A stretch of 42,367 nt of DNA from an uncultured Desulfovibrio sp. Lineage in GTDB: Bacteria; Desulfobacterota; Desulfovibrionia; Desulfovibrionales; Desulfovibrionaceae. This document shows, piece by piece, positions 6,731 through 14,467 of this stretch (positions within the stretch are counted from its first letter, which is position 1; the number at the start of each line of letters is the position of its first letter). The notes beneath the pieces were generated by a model. It ran no database searches. It was not told the DNA's origin and saw only the letters and a list, made by a program, of their open reading frames with translations. Both the position numbers and the translations under genes were made by a program. Location: NCBI RefSeq assembly GCF_944324935.1, contig NZ_CALUYG010000024.1:1-42367 (forward strand), read 5' to 3'.

Positions 6731-7641
6731 GAGCCGTCGTTCCCGGCGGCACGGACGACCTGCCCGATGTGGGCGGCGTCGCCACTGACAAGCCCGAATA
6801 TTTTTGCCTGCTCACCCGTGCCGGCGCGGCGCTGGAAGCCGCCGCCCATGCCGCGGGCAAGCCCGTCCGTCTCAGCGTCATCGCCGTGGGCGACGGTGAC
6901 GGCGACGTCCCCGTGCCGACTGATGATGCCGTGGCGCTGGTGCATGAGGTCTACCGCCGCCCCATCGACAGTCTGTCGCAGGACGAGGAAGACCCCAACA
7001 TCTGCTGGGCGCACATCGTCATTCCGACCACGGAGGGCGGCTTCTGGATACGCGAGTTCGGCGTCTGGGCCGAACCGCTGGAGGACGACGGCGAGCCCGT
7101 GCTCTACGCCTACGGCAACCATGCCCCGTTCTACAAGTTGAAATCCGTGCTGGGGCAGGCCACCACGCACGAGCTGTCCGTGCCCATCATCATGTCCGGC
7201 ACGGCGGACGTGGAGATCGTGGTCAGCGAGGCGGGCTACGCCTCGCGGCTGGAACTGCTCCAGATCGCGGGCGTGGTGGAAGACCTGCGCCGCAACCGGG
7301 AGGCCGTCTGGACGCTGGACGCGCCTGTGGAGGAAGGCGGCACGCTGCCCCTGCCGGAAGGACTGACCTATGCGCCGGGAAAACATCTGCTGGATGTCTT
7401 CTGGGACGGCGTGGCCTGCTATCCGGGAGAGCAGTTTGAAGAAATTTCTTCGGCGGAGAAACCGACATCGGACGCCATCCGCATGCTTTTCGCCGTACCG
7501 GCCGGGAGCGAAATGCGCGTGCTGGTGCGGCCTTACAGCCTCCAGCCGAAGTTGTCGGGACAACCCGTCCCGGCGGATGTGGAGGATCGCCTCGCGGCGC
7601 TGGAACAGCGCGTGAGCGAGGCCGCTTTTGTCGAACCTTAA
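6715..7641 (+). CDS. Phage tail fibre protein (gpH-type N-terminal region)
   Basis: A 308-residue protein. Its N-terminal ~150 residues match the conserved tail-fibre attachment region: the family pattern DPNICWAHIVIPTTEGGFWIREFG, then EPVLYAYGNHAPFYK and LGQATTHELSVPIIMSGTADVE. The C-terminal ~90 residues (PGKHLLDVFWDGVACYPGEQFEE) resemble the separate 103-residue product at 8351-8662, suggesting a shared beta module. Start ATG 6715 overlaps the I stop, as in P2 I-H. It probably attaches to the baseplate and carries the receptor-binding assembly made by the next genes. Confidence 0.88.
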   Translation: MSATVRAVVPGGTDDLPDVGGVATDKPEYFCLLTRAGAALEAAAHAAGKPVRLSVIAVGDGDGDVPVPTDDAVALVHEVYRRPIDSLSQDEEDPNICWAHIVIPTTEGGFWIREFGVWAEPLEDDGEPVLYAYGNHAPFYKLKSVLGQATTHELSVPIIMSGTADVEIVVSEAGYASRLELLQIAGVVEDLRRNREAVWTLDAPVEEGGTLPLPEGLTYAPGKHLLDVFWDGVACYPGEQFEEISSAEKPTSDAIRMLFAVPAGSEMRVLVRPYSLQPKLSGQPVPADVEDRLAALEQRVSEAAFVEP

Positions 7642-7666
7642 CAACCTCAAAATGGAGAAGAACATC

Positions 7667-8332
7667 ATGGCTGAACCTATCAAGGTCAAACTTCTGGATG
7701 CGCAGAAAAACCCCATTCTTCCCGAAACCACGGCGGATCAGGTCAAAACGGCTGACGGCGGCAACGTCGAGGCGAAGATCGCGTCTTTGCAGGCCGCGTT
7801 TGCCTCCGGCGTCCGGCCGTGCGGCACCGTGGGCACGGGCGGCACGGTGGAGGCCCTGCCCGCCGACAGCTACAAGCTGGGCGACCTGTATGTGGTCAAA
7901 ACCGGCGGAACCTACGCCGGTCAGGTCTGCGAACCGGGCGACCTGATCCTGTGCATCAAGGATCATGCCGAAGAAGGGGCCGCCGATACCGACTGGACCG
8001 TCATCCAGAACAACATTGACCGCGCCGTGACCGGCCCGGCATCCGCCGCCGACGGCAATCTCATGGCCTTTGACGGCGCGTCCGGCACGGTGGCCAAAGA
8101 CAGCGGCGTTGCGCTTTCCGACGTGTCCGACGCCGTGACCAAACGGCACCAGCACGCCAATGCCGCCCTGCTGGACGGCATCTCCGCCGACGGCGAAACC
8201 GTCACCATCAACGGCAAGACCTACTATTCCGGCCGTATGGTGGCCGTCATCGAGGCGGGCGGCGAAATCCCCGCCGACATGAACTCCGCCGGCATCGTGT
8301 TTGAAAAGGTGGCCGCCGGTCCGGCGGCCTAA
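7667..8332 (+). CDS. Probable tail fibre/structural protein
   Basis: A 221-residue protein translated from ATG 7667 with GGAGAAG upstream (an alternative ATG exists at 7652). Its sequence is low in aromatic residues and beta-rich, with the pattern AFASGVRPCGTVGTGGTVEALPADSYKLGDLYVVKTGGTYAGQVCEPGDL. This resembles the DYKVGD-type modules seen in phage fibre and collar proteins. An ADGNLMAFDGASGTVAKDSGV stretch is also typical of tail-fibre shafts. It lies between the fibre gene and further fibre-like genes. I cannot assign a receptor or enzymatic role. Confidence 0.65.
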   Translation: MAEPIKVKLLDAQKNPILPETTADQVKTADGGNVEAKIASLQAAFASGVRPCGTVGTGGTVEALPADSYKLGDLYVVKTGGTYAGQVCEPGDLILCIKDHAEEGAADTDWTVIQNNIDRAVTGPASAADGNLMAFDGASGTVAKDSGVALSDVSDAVTKRHQHANAALLDGISADGETVTINGKTYYSGRMVAVIEAGGEIPADMNSAGIVFEKVAAGPAA

Positions 8333-8350
8333 CTGCAGGGAGGGAGTCCC

Positions 8351-8662
8351 ATGTCGTACATCATCAGGGATGCCAGAGGCAACGCGCTGGGTATGCTGCC
8401 GGACTCCCTCCGCGCCGTGGGGCAGGCTGTGGAGCGGCATTCCCCCGCCGGGAGCCGTTCCGCCGCCATCACGGCGGGGCAGTCGTATACCGTGCCGCCG
8501 TATGCCGTCGGCGGCGCGCAACTCGAAGTCTACCTTGACGGCGTGGCCTGCGCGGCCGGGCAGGAGTATGCCGAATCCGGCGAGCCCGGCACGCTGTCGT
8601 CCGCCATTGTCTGGAATATCCCCATCGCCACGGACCGCGACATCCTTGTCCGCAGCAAATAG
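8351..8662 (+). CDS. Small phage protein sharing a module with the upstream tail fibre
   Basis: A 103-residue protein with ribosome binding site GGGAGGGAG before the ATG. The segment AQLEVYLDGVACAAGQEYAE is clearly related to LLDVFWDGVACYPGEQFEE in the C-terminus of the 6715-7641 fibre protein, and both are followed by I-x-x-x(F/I) and LVR strands. It is therefore probably a stand-alone beta-sandwich domain of the fibre complex or tip. No catalytic residues are evident. Confidence 0.6.
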   Translation: MSYIIRDARGNALGMLPDSLRAVGQAVERHSPAGSRSAAITAGQSYTVPPYAVGGAQLEVYLDGVACAAGQEYAESGEPGTLSSAIVWNIPIATDRDILVRSK

Positions 8663-8670
8663 GAGGCTGT

Positions 8671-9384
8671 ATGTCTTTTCCCGCCATTTTTCGACGACTT
8701 TTTCAGAAGGAGGGCGCGGGCCCCCTGCTGCGCAAGGAGATCATCCCGCCCCATGCCGATACCCACGGGGCGAAGGGGGGCGACCCTATCGACATCACGG
8801 CGCTGGGCGGCGTAAGCGCCGAGGAGCTTGCCGCGCTCCAGGAGGCACTGGCCACGCTGGCGGGCCGCTTTGACGGCAGCGGCAAGGTGCTGGCGGCAAA
8901 CCTGCCGCTCACCGATGCCGTGAACAGCGCCACAAGCCGGCTGGCCGCCTCGGACACGGCGGTCAAGACGGCATATGACAAGGCCGTCGCCGCGGCGACG
9001 GCGGCCAGCACGGCGACGAGCACGGCGAACAGCGCCCTGAACAAGGCTGATCAGGCTGTCGCCACAGCCGGGGGCGTCACCCTGAAGGGATCGCGCTCTA
9101 CGATCGGCAACTGGACCCTCAGCGGCCTGACCGTGGGCAAGCCGCTCTATATCCTGGCTTCCAACACCAATACCACCGGGGATTACTCCTATGTTTTCCT
9201 GAAGGTCCTCTCGGGAGCCGTCGCCGGGACCTCGGCAAGCACTGTCTACGCCAGATATTTCTTTATCGGCTGCGGGATGGAGAACTCCAGCACCAATACC
9301 TTCATCACCATCCCCACGGCGGCGACGGTCGTCATCGGCCTGACCAACATGCAGGGCGCCATGACCCTTCGCGCCTATCAATAG
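8671..9384 (+). CDS. Phage tail fibre-like protein
   Basis: A 237-residue protein with an Ala/Thr-rich coiled region at ~90-130 (SDTAVKTAYDKAVAAATAAS), typical of trimeric tail-fibre shafts. A C-terminal ~110-residue beta-rich head follows, starting near GGVTLKGSRSTIGNW. The N-terminus has PPHADTHGAKGGDPIDITALGG, a pattern common where fibres attach to the rest of the tail. The start has GGAGG nine bases upstream. It probably forms the distal receptor-binding part. The head is not one I recognise. Confidence 0.65.
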   Translation: MSFPAIFRRLFQKEGAGPLLRKEIIPPHADTHGAKGGDPIDITALGGVSAEELAALQEALATLAGRFDGSGKVLAANLPLTDAVNSATSRLAASDTAVKTAYDKAVAAATAASTATSTANSALNKADQAVATAGGVTLKGSRSTIGNWTLSGLTVGKPLYILASNTNTTGDYSYVFLKVLSGAVAGTSASTVYARYFFIGCGMENSSTNTFITIPTAATVVIGLTNMQGAMTLRAYQ

Positions 9385-9395
9385 GAGAAGAACGC

Positions 9396-9866
9396 ATGCA
9401 CATACTTGTCCATGACGGCAGCATCCGCAATGTCGACAACGAGGCCGACGCCGGGGCCCTGCTCGCGCTGGGAGCGCGCGAACTCACGGCGACGGAGATC
9501 GCCGAGGCGGGCATGGCCGGTTTCGAGCATCTGGTCAGTCCGTTGAATACATCCGTCGGCCCCGATGGCCGCATCACGTTCAGCCCGCCCGCCGGGCCGA
9601 CGCCGGAGGAAGCCCGCGCCGTCAAAACCGCCGAGATCCTGTCTGGCTATGACGCCGCCCTGGCCGCCAGCCTCACCATGCCGGCGGAAAATCCGACGGC
9701 GCAGGACGTGGCCGTGGGCGCGGCCCTCTTTGCCGTGGAGGACGCCGAAGGGCTGGCCTTCGTCCGCGAGACCCACACCGCCCGCCGGGACGAACTGCTG
9801 GCCGCCGTGGCCGCCGCCGAGACGGTGGAAGCCGTGCGGGCCGTGGAGGTGAGCTATGCGGTGTAG
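9396..9866 (+). CDS. Probable tail fibre assembly/associated protein
   Basis: A 156-residue acidic, Ala-rich protein directly after the fibre gene, with AGGAGAAG as its ribosome binding site. The N-terminus MHILVHDGSIRNVDNE and the later PTPEEARAVKTAEILSGYDAAL pattern resemble small proteins encoded after phage fibres (chaperone or assembly type). The similarity is by layout only. The last ten bases overlap the next small gene, indicating coupling. Confidence 0.5.
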   Translation: MHILVHDGSIRNVDNEADAGALLALGARELTATEIAEAGMAGFEHLVSPLNTSVGPDGRITFSPPAGPTPEEARAVKTAEILSGYDAALAASLTMPAENPTAQDVAVGAALFAVEDAEGLAFVRETHTARRDELLAAVAAAETVEAVRAVEVSYAV

Positions 9867-10023
9867 ACTGCCTGGGCGGACATGCCCGGTCTGTGGCCAT
9901 GCCCGCCCCCTCGTCCCTTCCTGCTGCCCGATCTGTGGCCGCGCCCTGCGCTGCGTCTTCGGCCCCGACGGCCCGCGCTGGGTTTGCCCGCTGTGCGGGG
10001 TGGTGGAACCATGCGGGAAGTGA
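9856..10023 (+). CDS. Small Cys-rich zinc-ribbon-like protein (55 aa)
   Basis: A 55-residue ORF starting at ATG 9856 with a good site GGAGGTGAG. It contains ten cysteines in paired knuckles: CPVC (10-13), CCPIC (23-27), CPLC (44-47), plus C3, C33 and C53. This implies one or two zinc ribbons. It overlaps the preceding gene by 11 bases and the following beta-helix gene by 13 bases, so it belongs to the fibre operon. It may bind RNA or DNA, or act as a structural zinc protein. Function unknown. Confidence 0.6.
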   Translation: MRCRLPGRTCPVCGHARPLVPSCCPICGRALRCVFGPDGPRWVCPLCGVVEPCGK

Positions 10024-10874
10024 GACATCAGCGCATCACCGCCCCAGGCGCGGGCGGTGACGGCCTGGGCATGAGCGACGGGCAATCTTGGCTTGTCGAA
10101 GATTGCCTCATCGACCTGTCCGCCTGCCCGCTGGAAGGGCTGGACGAGGCGGTAGGCGTGACGTGAGGAAGCCGCGCGATCTTCCGGCGCTGCCGCATCC
10201 GGGGCGCGGGCAAGCTGCTCCTCTGCGGCTCAGGGGATGCGGACAAGCTGGCTGTGGAGCGCGGTAAGACCGTCATTTTCGAGGACTGCATCCTTGAGGA
10301 CTTCGGGCGGCGCGGCCCGGAAGTACAGTCCTGTATGCGGGTCATCCTGCGGCGCTGTCTGATCCGCAATTGGGGGGAACCGGAGCGCTTTGACGTGCGG
10401 GCCTTTGCCGCCTGGGCGCATCACGGCGGTCGCATCGAGGTCGAGAGCTGCGTGTTCGATCAGCCCCGTTTCTGGCGCGGCTGGCGGCTCATGGCGCGGG
10501 ACTGGCTGGCTCATCTGGGCCAAGCCTGGAACGACGAGGGCCTGTGCGGCCTGCTGCGCCCAGCCAACTGGTTGCCCGGCGTTTGCCGAGGGCTGACCGC
10601 CACGGCGGGCGGGCACGTCAGGGCCGAGAACTGCCGAGCCACCCGCTGGTGGATACGGCTGGAAGGGCACCACGGCCCGCGCATGAGCCGTGCGGAAGCC
10701 CAGGCGCTTATAGACGAGTTGGCGGACAAACTGCCGTATGTCTCCTTAAGGAGGTCATATGGCAACAACATCTCGCAAACGGGCGGCCATGACAGCCCGG
10801 CAACTGGCAGAGGACTATCTGTCGCATCAGATAACGCGGGAGGTAACGCGAACCAGCACACGATATCACCTTAA
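10011..10874 (+). pseudogene. Right-handed beta-helix (pectate-lyase-like) protein interrupted by in-frame TGA
   Basis: The frame from ATG 10011 encodes DGLGMSDGQSWLVEDCLIDL...LDEAVGVT, then TGA at 10164-10166, then continues in the same frame GSRAIFRRCRIRGAGKLLL...VIFEDCILEDF...VILRRCLIRNW. The repeated (V/I)xxDC/RRCxI rungs and the DVxxGS-like motif are those of pectate-lyase-type beta-helices. In that family a basic residue usually precedes GS, so CGA to TGA is the simplest explanation. The C-terminal ~38 residues overlap the integrase gene and are probably not native. It may have been a tail-associated polysaccharide-binding or degrading protein. Not certainly inactive: a downstream restart at 10254 is possible. 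Confidence 0.7.
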
Positions 10875-11651
10875 TCAGATTCTCGCGTTGTTCGGTGGCT
10901 GGCAGGCTCGCCGAGTGGGCGCGGATCAGATGCGGGAGTTTCTGGCGGCCCAGAAAGCCCGCGGCGTCATGGCAAGTACGGCTCATCACCGGGTACGTCT
11001 ATGGCGGACGGTATTGGCCTGGGCGGTAGAAACAGGGCGTCTGCCTGTGTCGCCCCTGGCGTGTTTCCGCCTGCACCGGCCAAGGGCGCGGCGCATCGAT
11101 CCGCCCACGCGGGCGGAGGCCGCACGGATGTACAAAGTGGCCGCGCCGCATATCCGGCGCGTGATCGTTCTGGGCATGGCGGCTGGCCGCGCATAGGCCC
11201 CAGCGAGCTTTTCCGGCTTGTCTGGACGGATGTCGAGCTGGCGGCGGGCTACATGAGAATGCCCAATGCCGCCAAGGGAGCGAAGGAGGACAGCAGGATT
11301 GTCCCCATCCGGGACGACATCCTACCCCTGTTGCGGGCGTGGAAAGAGGAAGACGAGCAGCGGGACTGCCCGTGGGTCATCCACTGGCGGGGGCGACCGG
11401 TTCGGTGCATAGGTCATGCCTGGCACCAGGCCCGCAAGGCGGCGGGCATTACGCGGCACATCACGCCATACAGCCTGCGCCATGCCATGCCGACGGAGGC
11501 GCTGGAACACGGCGCGGATGTGAAGGCGGTGGCCGAGGTTATGGGACACGCGGACCCGACCATGCTGCTGCGCGTCTATCAGCACACGCGCTACAGGCTG
11601 AAGAAAAAGGCGGTCAACGCCGCACCCGGTCTGAAACTGGACGGGATTTGA
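10759..11651 (+). pseudogene. Tyrosine recombinase (phage integrase), frameshifted
   Basis: The first part (10759-11196) encodes an N-terminal core-binding domain starting MATTSRKRAAMTARQLAEDYL and ends in VLGMAAGRA plus TAG. The catalytic part continues one frame away: RIGPSELFRLVWTDVELAAGYM (Arg I), SLRHAMPTEALEHG (Arg II), EVMGHADPTMLLRVYQH (His and the Tyr nucleophile). A one-base loss in the C/G run at about 11184-11190 restores one frame. The full protein would be about 297 residues. The ribosome binding site AAGGAGG lies inside the palindrome CTCCTTAAGGAG (10743-10754). As read, integrase would be non-functional unless frameshifting occurs. Confidence 0.82.
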
Positions 11652-11822
11652 CAGAGGCGGGGGAGTTGAAGGCTCCCCCACCGGCGCGGCGCAGGGGCGT
11701 CGCACCACGGCCCCACAAACGGAAGCCAGCCGTTTGCGGAGTATCCGCCTGTTTCTGTGTCTCGGGGTGAGACGAAACGCAGAATAGGTGGATTCTCAGC
11801 GGGGCGCAACACTTTTACCGCT

Positions 11823-12017
11823 ATGAACAAGAGAGATTTGCCGGAAATCAGATGCCCGCATTGCAACAAACTCATTGCCCGTGGGGAAGCCCTGGACATG
11901 GAGTTCAAGTGCGGACGTTGCAAAACCTTTTTCATCCTGCGGGGCACGCGCCCCGGTGCGGAGCGTCCAGAACGTCCACAGGAGCGGTTTCATGCTGAAA
12001 GTAGGCAGCCTGTTTAG
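11823..12017 (+). CDS. com: Mu Com-like zinc-binding translational regulator
   Basis: A 64-residue protein with IRCPHCNKLIARGEALDMEF and CGRCKTFF, i.e. two CxxC knuckles spaced as in Mu Com. Com binds the mom mRNA and exposes its start codon; in Mu, com overlaps mom. Here the gene overlaps the start of the cytosine methyltransferase (ATG 11992) by 26 bases, so an analogous control of the methyltransferase is likely. It has no strong ribosome binding site. Identification as Com-like is secure; the target is inferred. Confidence 0.85.
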   Translation: MNKRDLPEIRCPHCNKLIARGEALDMEFKCGRCKTFFILRGTRPGAERPERPQERFHAESRQPV

Positions 12018-12830
12018 CGGGGCCGGACTCTGTGACCTCGGCCTTCACTGGGCGGGTTTTGAGCATCGGTGGTTCTGCGAGGTAGACCAGTTTTGCCGGT
12101 CGGTACTCGCCAGGCACTGGCCGGGCATCCCCATATATGAGGATGTGCGGACGCTGAAAGGCGACGAACTGCCGCCCGTGGACGTGTTCTGCGGCGGCTT
12201 CCCCTGTCAGGATGTATCCCAGGGAGGAAAACATGCGGGAATCAAGGAAGGGACGCGCAGCGGCCTGTGGCTCGAATACGCACGGCTCATCGGGGAAATG
12301 CGTCCCCGGTACGTCATCATCGAAAACGTGCGCGGACTGCTCGCCAGAGGGATTGAGATCGTCCTGCAAGATTTGGCCGAGATCGGGTATGATGCGGAAT
12401 GGGAAGTGCTTTCCGCAGCCGCCCTTGGTGCCCCTCACAGGCGCGAACGCGTGTTTGTTGTTGCCTTCCCCCACGGTAACTACCCTGACCCAGAGTATCG
12501 GCTTCTATCTCCGCTCCAAAGAATCGTGGGAGAAGTCGAGCAGCCTTTCGGCGTACTTGATTGGCCTGGAATACGGATTGTCGGGCAAAGCCGCGAAGCC
12601 GTCCGGCACGCATATCCCGGCCCGTCCTTCATCGAGTGGATGATGGGCGTGCCGGAAGGATGGACCATCCCGTGAATGTCCCGTCCGTTCCTCGGCGGGT
12701 CCTTCCCGAATGGCACAGACGCCTGAAGGCGCTGGGAAATGGTATCCTGCCCCGGCAGGCGTATGCCGTAGGGGCCTGCATCATGGAGCGCGAAGGCTTG
12801 CCCGTTCCGCCCATGCCGTTTGACTCCTGA
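11992..12830 (+). pseudogene. DNA (cytosine-5)-methyltransferase, frameshifted near the C-terminus
   Basis: Starting at ATG 11992 (AGGAG upstream), the frame gives motif I VGSLFSGAGLCDLGL, the catalytic loop FCGGFPCQDVSQGG (Cys ~72), motif VI VIIENVRGLL and motif VIII RRERVFVVAF. It reaches FIEWMMGVPEGWTIP and stops at TGA 12673. The missing motif X, RLKALGNGILPRQAYAVG, is encoded in the next frame and ends at 12830. A single base loss near 12660-12676 explains it. Motif X helps fold the SAM site, so the truncated enzyme is probably impaired. The recognition region is short. It overlaps the com gene, replacing mom in the Mu order. Confidence 0.8.
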
Positions 12831-12883
12831 GAACCCAGAGTTCCAGCGATGAGGGCCGCGAGCCCCGTTTGGAGAGGAAATAT

Positions 12884-13636
12884 ATGGATTCTCGCTTTCA
12901 AACGGACGGCATCTCGCTCTATCAGGGGGATGCCCTGCGCGTCCTCACGACCCTGCCCGTGGCAAGCGTGGACGCCGTCCTCACCGATCCGCCCTATTCC
13001 AGCGGCGGCATCACCCTGGGCGCGCGGCAGGCCGACCCGTCTCAAAAGTATCAGAGCAGCGGCACAAAACGCCAGTATCCGCCCATGCTGGGCGATGCCA
13101 AGGATCAGCGAAGCTGGATCATGTGGTGCACGCTCTGGCTGGGGGAATGCTGGCGCGTCGCCCGCGACGGAGCGCCGCTCATGGTCTTTACGGACTGGCG
13201 GCAGCTCCCGTCCCTGAGTGATGCTGTGCAGGCGGCTGGCTGGAAATGGCTGGGCATCGTCCCGTGGGACAAGCGGAGTGCACGCCCGCAGATAGGCAAA
13301 TTCAGGCAGCAGTGCGAGTATGTGCTGTTCGCCGTCAAGGGGCGCTTCATCGCCCATACGCGGGCCTGTCTGCCGGGCGTGTACGCCCACCCTGTGATAT
13401 CCTCGCAAAAGGTGCACCTGACCAGCAAACCCGTGGCGCTGATTGAGGACTTGCTCGCGGTGACGCCTCCTGGCGCGATCGTGCTTGATCCCTTCATGGG
13501 AGGCGGCAGCGTGGGCGAGGCGTGTGTCAGGACGGGACGCAGCTATGTTGGGATTGAGCTGTCGCAAGAGTATTACGATATCAGTCGGAAGCGGCTCGAA
13601 AGCGTCCAAGCGGAATGTGGGAGTGTGGTCGAATAG
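12884..13636 (+). CDS. Site-specific DNA methyltransferase (N6-adenine/N4-cytosine, beta class)
   Basis: A 250-residue enzyme with motif IV TDPPYSSGG at residues ~34-42 and motif I LDPFMGGGSVGEAC near the C-terminus (~200). The order IV-then-I and the EL-x-x-x-YYDISRKRL tail are typical of the beta class (CcrM/HinfI-like, phage orphan enzymes). No restriction gene is adjacent. I chose ATG 12884 because GGAGAGG is eight bases upstream. It probably modifies prophage DNA to escape host restriction or marks packaging/replication. A terminator follows directly, marking the end of the com-methyltransferase unit. Confidence 0.9.
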   Translation: MDSRFQTDGISLYQGDALRVLTTLPVASVDAVLTDPPYSSGGITLGARQADPSQKYQSSGTKRQYPPMLGDAKDQRSWIMWCTLWLGECWRVARDGAPLMVFTDWRQLPSLSDAVQAAGWKWLGIVPWDKRSARPQIGKFRQQCEYVLFAVKGRFIAHTRACLPGVYAHPVISSQKVHLTSKPVALIEDLLAVTPPGAIVLDPFMGGGSVGEACVRTGRSYVGIELSQEYYDISRKRLESVQAECGSVVE

Positions 13637-13650
13637 ACCACCAACAGAGA

Positions 13651-13680
13651 GGGCGGGGAAATCCCCGCCCTTCGGTTTTT
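13651..13680 (+). terminator. Intrinsic terminator after the methyltransferase
   Basis: A perfect stem GGGCGGGGA (13651-13659) with TCCCCGCCC (13662-13670) and a two-base AA loop core is followed by TTCGGTTTTT. It closes the prophage late/moron operon. Confidence 0.85.
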
Positions 13681-13718
13681 GTAATTTTGTTGACGAATAT
13701 GCAGCAGACTTTTGAAAG

Positions 13719-13756
13719 GAGTTATCACGCCGCTGGTTGGTGAGTTATCACGCCGC
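13719..13756. repeat. Two direct 15-bp repeats with 23-bp period
   Basis: GAGTTATCACGCCGC occurs at 13719-13733 and again at 13742-13756, just beyond the last prophage gene. Tandem sites at a phage edge may be recombinase or transposase binding sites, or an operator. No partner copy is visible elsewhere in the window. Confidence 0.6.
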
Positions 13757-13986
13757 GCATCAGGCACGGGCTGGGGGCCGGCAAGCATGTCTCCCGGGAC
13801 ACGCAGGACACGGCTCCACAGCGCAGCCCCCGCGAAGGCCGTCCGTATTCTTCTGCCCGGCGGGCGTCGCATGCCCCCCGCCATGCGCGGCAGGAGCCTG
13901 GACGCCGCCCGGATCGCGATGCCCCAGGCCGCCCGCCGCATCGTAAGCCAGCATGATATTCGGACAGCCACCCGCAAAAGACAGCA
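13757..13986. other. Stretch without a supported gene at the prophage/chromosome boundary
   Basis: Several frames are open here (e.g. 13760-13987 minus, 13712-14026 plus), but none has a ribosome binding site, a recognisable motif or a convincing residue composition. It may be degenerate prophage-end DNA. The exact prophage boundary cannot be set from this window because the left end is outside it. Confidence 0.4.
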
Positions 13987-14024
13987 AACGCCCGCCGGTG
14001 TTTCCGGTGGGCGTTCGTTTATTT
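13987..14024 (+). terminator. Intrinsic terminator-like hairpin
   Basis: AACGCCCGCCGG (13987-13998) pairs with CCGGTGGGCGTT (14004-14015, one G-T pair) around TGTTT, followed by CGTTTATTT. It is oriented for plus-strand transcription, although no gene is recognised directly upstream. Confidence 0.6.
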
Positions 14025-14036
14025 GAGAGTTCGCTG

Positions 14037-14133
14037 GGGGGAAGGGGAAGCCCTCGCGCTGCTGTTGATGCCCGTTAGGCTCGCCGCCTGACGGGCACGG
14101 CTCTGCGGGCCGCCTTAGGGGTTCCCCTTCCCC
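14037..14133. repeat. Mosaic palindromic repeat, copy C (downstream of hypC)
   Basis: Outer 17-bp near-perfect inverted repeats (14037-14053 and 14117-14133) enclose an inner hairpin TGCCCGT (14069-14075) with ACGGGCA (14091-14097). The inner unit, from GATGCC to GCCGCCTT, and the outer right arm AGGGGTTCCCCTTCCCC both recur at 31858-32046. The inner stem differs there by a compensated pair (TGCCTGT/ACAGGCA). It lies at the 3' end of the minus-strand nhc-hypC operon and could serve as its transcription end. Confidence 0.7.
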
Positions 14134-14163
14134 AAAGCAAATCACAATAGTGGCCGACAGCCG

Positions 14164-14415
14164 CTAAAACGGGGCTGGGCGGCCCTCGTCGGCTTCCACC
14201 AGTTCGCGCAGGGCGCGGAGGTTTTCCTGGGCTTCTTCGGGCGTCAGAGAATGCAGGGCAAAGCCCGCATGGACGATGACGTAGTCGCCGACCTGCGGTT
14301 CTTCGGGCAGCAGCATCATGGAGGCCGTGAGATAGGTTTCGCTGGAGCCGACCCGCACGCGGGCCATGCCGGCATCCTGCAATTCCACTATCTGGGCCGG
14401 GATGGCAAGGCACAT
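14164..14415 (-). CDS. hypC: HypC/HupF-family hydrogenase maturation chaperone
   Basis: An 83-residue protein starting with the invariant MCLAIPAQIVE; Cys2 is the residue that contacts HypD and the Fe(CN)2CO precursor and then the large-subunit apoprotein. GDYVIVHAGFALHSLTPEEAQENL is the typical remainder. HypC carries the iron fragment to [NiFe] hydrogenase large subunits. An in-frame upstream extension to 14535 exists, but the MCLAIP start is diagnostic and has TGAGGAGG-type purines ahead. It is the last gene of the nhc cluster, 52 bases after nhcD. No hydrogenase structural gene is in the window. Confidence 0.95.
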   Translation of the reverse strand: MCLAIPAQIVELQDAGMARVRVGSSETYLTASMMLLPEEPQVGDYVIVHAGFALHSLTPEEAQENLRALRELVEADEGRPAPF

Positions 14416-14467
14416 GGCGTATCCTCCTGACAAGGGGGCGCGGTCGTCCGCGCCCCCGGCGAGGCAT

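Noticed and set aside
10164-10166. TGA read as selenocysteine
   Set aside because: The residue at this position in pectate-lyase-type proteins is usually basic and not redox-active, and the hairpin after the TGA is weak. A nonsense change is simpler.
1-13700. A diversity-generating retroelement around the tail fibre genes
   Set aside because: No reverse transcriptase gene and no template/variable repeat pair was seen near the fibre genes.
13712-14026. A 104-codon plus-strand ORF starting with TTG
   Set aside because: It starts inside the 15-bp tandem repeats, runs into a terminator hairpin, and its product has no recognisable pattern.
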